In this document: piece by piece, positions 14,728 through 20,275 of the stretch
Numbering within the stretch: the stretch's first letter is position 1
Layout of the letters: every line of letters begins with the position of its first letter
Assembly (NCBI GenBank): GCA_030587405.1
Contig: JAUQZD010000002.1
Location: forward strand, 1 to 20,275
Direction of reading: 5' to 3'
Length of the DNA stretch: 20,275 bases
Origin: Candidatus Freyrarchaeum guaymasense
GTDB taxonomy: Archaea > Asgardarchaeota > Jordarchaeia > Jordarchaeales > Freyrarchaeaceae
Translations under genes and position numbers: made by a program
The notes under the pieces: model-generated
What the model saw: only the letters and a program-made list of their open reading frames with translations
Database searches by the model: none
Told to the model about the DNA's origin: nothing

Positions 14728-16062
14728 CTACGCCACCTCCATGAACTTCTCTAAGAGCCTATCCTTCTTCCCTCTCTCAGCTAGAATACGCGCGGTTCTA
14801 TCCCTGAAAAACATTTTAACCTTCCCTATAGCCTCCACGAACTTCCTCCTAACGTCCGGCGGCGGCTGGGGTATTTCTTCCTCCTCGTATGGAACTGGAA
14901 CTATGGCCTCCCTCTCAACTTTGGGTAGGCGCGGCTTAACCTCGGCCTCCGCCTTTCCTATAAGCTTCTTGAAGGCTCTCTCCCACGCGTTAGACCAAGC
15001 CCTCCCCTTAGGCTTAGTGTACCTCACCTTCGTCCTCTTCACCCTTATAATGTTCACCGGGCAAGCGTTCTGGCATGCTCCACAATAGCCACAGTAATCT
15101 GTGATGAAAGCTATCTTCGGAAACTTCTTTTTCTCCTCCAGCGTTTCAGGCACAAACCACACGTTTCCCGGGCATATCCTGAGGCACGCCTTACACCCTG
15201 CAGGGTCACACTTGTCTATGTCCGTTATGTAAAGCTCCCCTTCGAACGCCTTCTCAACCGTTATAGCCTCCTTGGGACAGGACCTAGCGCACCAGCCACA
15301 AGTTATACAGTTATCAAGGTTTATCTCTATCTTCCCTGAAACCTCCAGCTTCCCTATCTCCCTCTTAACCTCCGTCCTGCACTCCACCTCCACCGCATCA
15401 TAGGGGCATATTTCAGCGCATAACCCACAGTAGTCGCACTCGTCCTCCACCACCCTTATGTCATAACCTGGCCGAGGGTCATTGGGCTTCACATCCTTCC
15501 AGCTTATCTCTATAGCGTCACATAGCAAGTCGCACAGGCCGCATAGCACACACTTCTCCTTGTCAATCCTTATGGTTCCCTCTATCTCCTCTGGGGGCTT
15601 CCCCTCATACCTCACCAGCTCCTCCTTCTTGGGAACCTTAAGGTAAGCCTTGATGGCATCGTTCGGGCAAGTGTGCTGGCATATGAGGCAAGGGGCACAC
15701 TTCTCCTCGTCTATCTCAACCTTCTTAAGAAGCTTGGGATAATCGTCGAGCTCGAGGATGGGCTTGTCCCCCATCTCAAACCATATTGCCTTGACGGGGC
15801 ATACGGCGGCACATAACCCGCAGTAGCTGCAAGCATCCTGGTCGATCATTATCTTTGGGGCTTCAATCTCCCCCATGGCTATTTCCGGTATGGGCCCAAG
15901 CTCTATGGCGTCGGAGGGGCAGACCTCCCTGCAGAGCCCGCATCCCACACACCTCTCAGCGTCATAAACGAGCCTCTTCTTAAGCCTCTCAGTCAGCCAC
16001 TTATAGCACACCTTCTCGTCTTCAACCTCCATCTCTAGGTTAATCTGGACCTCCTCAGCCAC
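14728..16062 (-). CDS. Polyferredoxin with eight [4Fe-4S] motifs
   Basis: A 444-residue electron-transfer protein with eight cluster motifs: CVGCGLCREVCP, CSYCGLCAAVCP, CAPCLICQHTCP, CVLCGLCDLLC, CDYCGLCAEICP, CITCGWCARSCP, CDPAGCKACLRICP (the first spacing is four residues instead of two) and CGYCGACQNACP. The fourth lacks the Pro after its last Cys. The last 120 residues are basic and proline-rich without cysteines and could dock the Hdr complex. It resembles the MvhB-type polyferredoxins that collect or buffer reduced ferredoxin for Hdr. GTG 16062 overlaps hdrA by 8 bp, so translation is coupled. The gene ends in TAG, in frame with hdrC. Confidence 0.9.
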   Translation of the reverse strand: MAEEVQINLEMEVEDEKVCYKWLTERLKKRLVYDAERCVGCGLCREVCPSDAIELGPIPEIAMGEIEAPKIMIDQDACSYCGLCAAVCPVKAIWFEMGDKPILELDDYPKLLKKVEIDEEKCAPCLICQHTCPNDAIKAYLKVPKKEELVRYEGKPPEEIEGTIRIDKEKCVLCGLCDLLCDAIEISWKDVKPNDPRPGYDIRVVEDECDYCGLCAEICPYDAVEVECRTEVKREIGKLEVSGKIEINLDNCITCGWCARSCPKEAITVEKAFEGELYITDIDKCDPAGCKACLRICPGNVWFVPETLEEKKKFPKIAFITDYCGYCGACQNACPVNIIRVKRTKVRYTKPKGRAWSNAWERAFKKLIGKAEAEVKPRLPKVEREAIVPVPYEEEEIPQPPPDVRRKFVEAIGKVKMFFRDRTARILAERGKKDRLLEKFMEVA

Positions 16063-18457
16063 CGCTCTCGCCTCCCTTCACCTCGGCCGCCTTAACCAGC
16101 TCTTCCCCAAGAACTGGCAGCTTCATGAGCTCGTCAACGAACTCCTTCACGACCTCTGCAAGCTTCTTCCCCTCGGAAGCCGACATGCTCTCTATCCTAA
16201 CCCTTCTCGGGTCTATCCCTGCAGCCCTTAGAACCTCCCTCAACGACTCGACGCGCCTCTTCGCCTTCTCAAACCCTGTAAGGTAGTGGCAGTCGTGGGG
16301 GTAGCAGCCGAGAACCATAACCCCGTCGGCTCCCTTCTCTAACGCGTCGAGGATGAGGACGGGGTTAACCCTACCTGTGCATGGAACCCATATCGCCCTA
16401 AGGTTCGTAGGATACTGGATCTTAGCCACGCCTGCCATGTCGGCTGCATTGTAAGCACACCAGTTACACAGGAAACCTATGATCAACGGGTACTCCCTCT
16501 TCTCTTCGAGGACCGCGTCTATCTGAGCTCTTATCATTTCATCGCTCAGAAGGGACATTTGAAGAGCACCCGTCGGGCACGCCCCAGCACAGGCTCCACA
16601 CCCAAGGCATCCGACACCGGTAACCGTCACACCCTCCTTGCTCATCTTTATTACACCCCTGTCGCATGCGGCCACGCACAGGCCGCACCGTATGCAGATC
16701 TCATTGTCTATCACTGGGACGTATGGCTCCAGCTCAACCTTACCCTTCGACAGGAGGGATGAAATCTTGGATGCCGCCGCGCTCGCCTGAGCCACGGTGT
16801 CCTGTATGTCCTTTGGACCCTGGGCACACCCGGCAACATATATCCCTGGAACCTGCGTCTCCACGGGTCTAAGCTTCGGATGAGCCTCCATGACGAATCC
16901 GTCTTCGCTCGTCGGAACGTTCAGGACGAAGAGTAGCCGCTCCGTTCCCTTAGACGGAACCATGCCCACCGAGAGCACAACCAAGTCCGCCTCGATCTCC
17001 ACTGGCGTGCCTAGAAGCGTGTCCTCAGCCATCACCACGAGGTTCTTCGTCTTAGGATCCTCCACAACCTTGCTCACCAGCCCCCTGATGAACCTAACCC
17101 TACTCCTTATCGCCTCCCTGTAGCTCTCCTCAAACCCCTTCCCGAACGTCCTCATGTCCTGATAGAAGACGTATATTTCAGCGTCGGGTATGCGGTCCCT
17201 AAGCTCGAGCGCCTGCTTCACAGCGTAGGTGCAGCACACCCTAGAGCAGTAAGTCCTCCCGACACTTTCATCCCTAGAGCCGACGCACTGGATGAAAACT
17301 ATCCTCTTAGGCGTCTTCCCATCCGAGGGCCTGACAACCTCGCCCATGCTGGGTCCCGAAGGGGAGAGAAGCCTCTCCAGCTCTAGAGCGGTCACAACGT
17401 TCTGGAACAACCCGTAGCCTAGGTTCCTCTTCTCCGAAGGGTCGAATGTGTCGTACCCGGTGGCTATAAGGATTGCACCAACCCTAACGTTTATCTTCTC
17501 CTCTCTCTGGGAGAGGTCTATCGCCTCCCTGTCGCACACGGCCTCACACGTCCTACAGCCTATGCAGTGCTCGGGGTCTATCGTGTAAATCAATGGTACA
17601 GCCTGGGGGAACGGTATGTACACCGCCTTCCTCGTTCCAAGGTTTTGGTCGAACTCGTTTGGCACCTCAACAGGGCAGTACTCCGCGCATATTCCACACC
17701 CGGTGCACTCGCTCTCCTTTACGAACCTAGGATACTTCGTTATCTCAACCTCGAAGTTCCCTATCCACCCTGAAACCTTGGTGACCTCAGCGTACGTTAT
17801 GAGCTGAATGTTAGGGTGCCTGCTAACCTCAACCATCAACGGGGCGAGAATACATATCGAGCAGTCCCTGGTGGGGAAAACCTTGTCAAGCATGGCCATG
17901 TGGCCGCCTATGGACGGCTCCCTCTCAACCAAGTAAACCCTGTGTCCCAAGTCGGCCAAGTTTAAGGCAGCCGTTATCCCCGCTATTCCTCCCCCAATGA
18001 CAAGCACGTCCCTCTCAACCGGCACCTCAATCCTAGGCTGCTCCCTGAGAAGTCTAGCCTTAGCCACAGCCATCTTAATCAGGTCGATGGCCTTTAAGGT
18101 CGCCTTCCTAGGGTTCGCCTTGTGAACCCACGAGCACTGCTCCCTTATGTTAGCCTGCGAAAGAAGGTACCTGTTAAGCCCCGCCTCCTCTATGGTCTCC
18201 TGAAACAGTTTCTCGTGCAGCTTCGGCGTGCACGCCGCCACGACAACCCTGCTAAGCCCCTCTTCCCTCACCTTCTCCTTTATAAGGTTCAAGCCGGGCT
18301 CGGAGCACAGGTAAGTGTGGTCTACACAGTAAACGTCGGGGAGCTTACTTATCTCCTCGACGACGGCGGCCACATCCACTACTCCTGCTATGTTGTACCC
18401 GCAGTGGCAGACGAACACGCCTATCCGCTTTCCATGCTCCTCGCTCAAACCCCACAC
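16055..18457 (-). CDS. hdrA: HdrA fused to MvhD domain
   Basis: The flavin-based bifurcating subunit, 800 residues. An N-terminal Cys-rich region (VFVCHCGYNIAG, 14-25) precedes the FAD Rossmann motif GGGIAG (155-160), the CSICILAP motif (199-206), and four ferredoxin-type motifs at 251-261 (CTGCGICAEYCP), 298-308 (CIGCRTCEAVC), 588-598 (CIRCGLCVAAC) and 617-627 (CLGCGACAGACP). Residues 658-790 match MvhD/FlpD, with FLCNWCAYNAAD (662-673), VPCTGRV and GCYPHDCHY, the [2Fe-2S] ligands. Fusion of MvhD to HdrA is known in several archaea. FAD splits electron pairs to a low-potential ferredoxin and to HdrBC. GTG 18457 follows a TATA box at 18498-18505. No hydrogenase or formate dehydrogenase gene is adjacent in the window. 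Confidence 0.94.
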   Translation of the reverse strand: MWGLSEEHGKRIGVFVCHCGYNIAGVVDVAAVVEEISKLPDVYCVDHTYLCSEPGLNLIKEKVREEGLSRVVVAACTPKLHEKLFQETIEEAGLNRYLLSQANIREQCSWVHKANPRKATLKAIDLIKMAVAKARLLREQPRIEVPVERDVLVIGGGIAGITAALNLADLGHRVYLVEREPSIGGHMAMLDKVFPTRDCSICILAPLMVEVSRHPNIQLITYAEVTKVSGWIGNFEVEITKYPRFVKESECTGCGICAEYCPVEVPNEFDQNLGTRKAVYIPFPQAVPLIYTIDPEHCIGCRTCEAVCDREAIDLSQREEKINVRVGAILIATGYDTFDPSEKRNLGYGLFQNVVTALELERLLSPSGPSMGEVVRPSDGKTPKRIVFIQCVGSRDESVGRTYCSRVCCTYAVKQALELRDRIPDAEIYVFYQDMRTFGKGFEESYREAIRSRVRFIRGLVSKVVEDPKTKNLVVMAEDTLLGTPVEIEADLVVLSVGMVPSKGTERLLFVLNVPTSEDGFVMEAHPKLRPVETQVPGIYVAGCAQGPKDIQDTVAQASAAASKISSLLSKGKVELEPYVPVIDNEICIRCGLCVAACDRGVIKMSKEGVTVTGVGCLGCGACAGACPTGALQMSLLSDEMIRAQIDAVLEEKREYPLIIGFLCNWCAYNAADMAGVAKIQYPTNLRAIWVPCTGRVNPVLILDALEKGADGVMVLGCYPHDCHYLTGFEKAKRRVESLREVLRAAGIDPRRVRIESMSASEGKKLAEVVKEFVDELMKLPVLGEELVKAAEVKGGESGG

Positions 18458-18489
18458 TTCCTCGGGGCTGGCTCCATGTGAAACAAACC

Positions 18490-18545
18490 GTAATCACTAT
18501 ATAAACGTTCCTTAACAATTGTTAATAAAACAGAAAATTTTAAGA
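18490..18545. promoter_or_regulatory. Divergent promoter region of hdrA and Mer-like relic
   Basis: On the minus strand the TATA box TTTATATA (18498-18505) serves hdrA. Just upstream of it lies the perfect palindrome TTAACAATTGTTAA (18512-18525), well placed for a repressor or activator. On the plus strand AAAATTTTAA (18534-18543) lies about 50 bp before the ATG of the Mer-like relic. Confidence 0.5.
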
Positions 18546-18591
18546 ACGAAACCAATCAAGAAGGTTTCAGTTCAATCGAGGAGGTGCTAAT

Positions 18592-18777
18592 ATGGTTAAA
18601 ATCGGAATAGAACTAGTCCCGGAAAGGGAGACGATGGAAACAGTCAAGTACATCAAACACGCGGAAGAAAACAACTTCCAGTACGTATGGATTACAGACC
18701 ATTAGTTCGCTGAGAAGCTGGAACCGCCAGACCGAATCGCCGACGCCATACAGACAGAGCAAACGTCAAACCACTAG
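18592..18777 (+). pseudogene. Relic of Mer-like (F420-dependent methylene-H4MPT reductase) gene
   Basis: The frame from ATG 18592 encodes MVKIGIELVPERETMETVKY and then IKHAEENNFQYVWITDH before TAG 18703-18705. This matches the N-terminus of Mer and related F420-dependent luciferase-like enzymes (KFGIEFVP... AEDVGFEYAWITDH). The next codon in Mer is Tyr, so a TAT-to-TAG change may have truncated it. The same frame continues (FAEKLEPPDRIADAIQTEQT) to another TAG ending at 18777, but the rest of the 320-residue enzyme is missing. GAGGAGGTG at 18578-18585 is a strong ribosome site. It may be decayed, or expressed as a 37-residue peptide. Confidence 0.6.
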
Positions 18778-18828
18778 GTGGTTTCAGATAAACAACCAGC
18801 ACAACTTAGACGCCTAACGCCGACCGCC

Positions 18829-19515
18829 TCAGTAAGGTGTCCCATAATAGATATCTACTGCTTCCTCCAAGTCTGGAAATATTTCTTCTGCGAGGTCTCT
18901 ACGTCCAAACTTAGCCTTATACGCTATTATTGCCCTGTCCCACAGGCTTAGCACGTCCCTATTACGCAGCACTGCCTCTAAAGCCCCCTCACCCCTCAAA
19001 TCGACTTCATCCCCCATCCTTTTCATCACCGCCTTCCTAGTGGCGTACCATATCAACTCCTCAACATATTTCTCTTCTTCCCCCTCAAGGTACGCCTCCG
19101 GGTCTCCCAGCTCCATTTCCCCCTTCTCTTCCAGCCTCTCCACCACCTCCCTAGGCAGGAACAACCTAGCGTCTATCACCAGCTCCTCCCCACACAACCA
19201 TGGCAGCGTGACTGCAAGTTTGAACGCCTCGTCGTACAGCCTTTTGCTCACGAGAGTGTACGCCAAGTTGCCGAAGACATCTAGGTAGCGTGCCGCGTAC
19301 CCGTCCTTCCTCAATCTCTCCATTTTCAGCCTCTTCTCCTCCTCCTTCCACCGCTTGATGTCCTCCTTGGTGGGAGGTCTGTTGTCATTAAACGGCTCCC
19401 TCCCGATCCACTCCAAGACCCTACGGGCGAAAGCCCTTGACAGCTCGACCATCTTCTCAAACTTCTCCCTCTCCTTTTCGTCCCCCTTTTTCAGCTTGTC
19501 GAAGTCGGGCACCAC
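18829..19515 (-). CDS. Unknown protein, C-terminal part of a split gene
   Basis: A 228-residue frame of unrecognised function: charged helical N-terminal segment (KLKKGDEKEREKFEKMVELS), AFARRVLEWIGREPF, then helical repeats with AARYLDVFGNLAYTL and a C-terminal EEAVDIYYGTPY. No cysteine motif or signal is seen. GTG 19515 or GTG 19512 would start it, but the frame upstream is open (LLEEAKKI) to G6 at about 19540-19545, where one base added would join it to the preceding frame. The gene is therefore likely the 3' part of a longer gene shared with the next entry. It could also be functional as an independent unit. Confidence 0.6.
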   Translation of the reverse strand: MVPDFDKLKKGDEKEREKFEKMVELSRAFARRVLEWIGREPFNDNRPPTKEDIKRWKEEEKRLKMERLRKDGYAARYLDVFGNLAYTLVSKRLYDEAFKLAVTLPWLCGEELVIDARLFLPREVVERLEEKGEMELGDPEAYLEGEEEKYVEELIWYATRKAVMKRMGDEVDLRGEGALEAVLRNRDVLSLWDRAIIAYKAKFGRRDLAEEIFPDLEEAVDIYYGTPY

Positions 19516-19650
19516 TATCTTCTTCGCCTCCTCAAGGAGCCCCCCAACTCGCTTAGGTCTGCTTTTTCGACCTTCCTCACCAGTTTTTGTACGTCCTCCA
19601 ACCCTTCCACATCCCTCCAGTAATGTGGCCTTCTTAGCTCCACCTTTTGA
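19516..19650 (-). pseudogene. Middle segment in a third frame
   Basis: Between the two longer frames a third minus-strand frame reads KVELRRPHYWRDVEGLEDVQ and then KLVRKVEKADLSELGG before running into arginine codons and a TAG at 19515-19517. It begins at an A4 run (about 19644-19647) where the upstream frame would need one more A, and ends at a G6 run where one more G is needed. The composition matches both neighbours (coiled, charged), so it appears to be part of the same gene. Confidence 0.45.
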
Positions 19651-20275
19651 GGCGTCTCAAACGTGCCCTGACGAGCAAGTCTCTACGGTCTGGAACAAGC
19701 ACCACCCTCACCACCTCCTCCCTCCAGTTCTCCACATTCTCCACAACGACACTATACAGTGCTGGCTTGACGTCGAAACCATCCAAAACCTTGAGGAGCG
19801 ACCAGCCCACCATCTCCCTCTCACCCATAAGCTCCCTTCTCTCACCTCTCTGTTTAAACTCGTCCATTTCTTTTTTAAACCTGTATGTTGCTTCTGTAGG
19901 GATGAGCGTCTGTTGCGGAGTGAGCCGTGCCTCTAGATTTAACCTTCCCCCTTTCTTTCTCACCTCCGCCTTCCCCTCCCTGTAGAGTTTCTCCGCTACG
20001 CTTCGCAGCTCCGCCGCCTTCGTCGGGTCTTTAACGGTAACTTCCACCCTGAACAGCGTTGGCGCTATAACTTCTGCAAGTTCTTCTGCCTTCCTCCCCG
20101 GAATGTACGGCATGACTATTGCGGCCGCCACCCTTCCGTACCTGAGGAAAGACCTGACGTTTACGGTAACGCTCCCGTCCTCCTGCACCCTCACAAATAG
20201 GTAGTTGTGAGTTTTTGAGTCTGCCCTCACGTCTGCTACTCCACTCTCCTCTATTACTGTTTTCACCAGCTCTTC
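19634..20275 (-). CDS. Unknown protein, N-terminal part running off the window
   Basis: An unrecognised frame of at least 210 residues. It is open to the right edge (GTG 20266 is in frame but preceded by EEL), so the start may lie outside. Visible parts include ADVRADSKTHNYLFVRVQED, RYGRVAAAIVMPYIPGRKAE, a segment with EVTVKDPTKAAELRSVAEKL, and LVPDRRDLLVRARLRRLK at the end, suggesting an alpha/beta protein. The frame ends at TAA 19634-19636 after an A4 run; with A5 it would continue into the middle segment. Together the parts would make a gene of at least about 480 residues. Confidence 0.6.
   Translation of the reverse strand, partial: EELVKTVIEESGVADVRADSKTHNYLFVRVQEDGSVTVNVRSFLRYGRVAAAIVMPYIPGRKAEELAEVIAPTLFRVEVTVKDPTKAAELRSVAEKLYREGKAEVRKKGGRLNLEARLTPQQTLIPTEATYRFKKEMDEFKQRGERRELMGEREMVGWSLLKVLDGFDVKPALYSVVVENVENWREEVVRVVLVPDRRDLLVRARLRRLKRWS

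Noticed and set aside
14728..14730. Pyrrolysine read-through of TAG joining polyferredoxin and HdrC
   Set aside because: TAG ends about seven other genes in the window, and a perfect ribosome site with a CTG start explains hdrC. Kept only as the second hypothesis.
18441..18480. Short upstream frame ATGGAGCCAGCC before hdrA
   Set aside because: The ATG at 18478 falls close to the expected transcription start, leaving no leader or ribosome site, so translation of this 10-codon frame is unlikely.

Overview
The window looks like chromosomal DNA of an archaeon, probably a thermophilic or anaerobic member of the Thermoproteota/Bathyarchaeia/Korarchaeia range; the lineage is inferred and cannot be fixed from sequence alone. 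Signs are TATA/BRE-like AT-rich boxes 25-60 nt before genes, a GGAGGTG-type ribosome binding site, GTG/TTG starts, AGG/AGA-rich arginine coding, VapBC and MNT/HEPN modules, a membrane-anchored winged-helix protein of archaeal type, and an Hdr electron-transfer operon with a relic resembling methylene-H4MPT reductase (Mer).

Layout. 1-380: a broken minus-strand frame of unknown origin. 390-2901 (+): a LUD-domain protein, then an isovaleryl-type acyl-CoA dehydrogenase whose frame is interrupted by one extra A and which reads on, without a stop, into a winged-helix-like C-terminal domain. 2902-3330: no gene, but a compact run of nested hairpins with two complementary loops, a candidate structured RNA. 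3331-4566 (-): eukaryotic-type NADP isocitrate dehydrogenase. 4567-5390: degraded spacer with a possible transposase tail. 5391-6310 (+): MNT nucleotidyltransferase/HEPN pair. 6496-7551 (-): TauE/SafE permease. 7749-10034 (-): two cell-surface proteins, one a single-pass protein with a cytoplasmic winged helix, the other a secreted, membrane-anchored protein with an EF-hand-like loop. 10035-10711: spacer with a repeated promoter-like motif, another possible transposase tail, and a 12-bp inverted repeat at the vapBC promoter. 10712-11438 (+): vapBC. 11620-12489 (-) and 12565-12996 (+): divergent RimK-type ATP-grasp ligase and OsmC-family protein. 13118-18457 (-): operon hdrA(-mvhD) / eight-cluster polyferredoxin / hdrC / hdrB. 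18592-18777 (+): relic of a Mer-like gene, divergent from hdrA. 18829-20275 (-): one long gene of unknown function, apparently split by two one-base deletions in homopolymers and running off the right edge.

How it works together. The Hdr operon is the metabolic core. HdrA carries FAD, four ferredoxin-type cluster sites and a fused MvhD domain; the polyferredoxin, HdrC and HdrB complete a flavin-based electron-bifurcating or confurcating complex. No hydrogenase, formate dehydrogenase or Mcr gene is visible here, so the electron donor is unknown. The acyl-CoA dehydrogenase, LUD protein and isocitrate dehydrogenase point to organic-acid and acyl-CoA metabolism. Both toxin-antitoxin-like modules sit directly downstream of possible transposase remnants, which suggests repeated insertion in these spacers.
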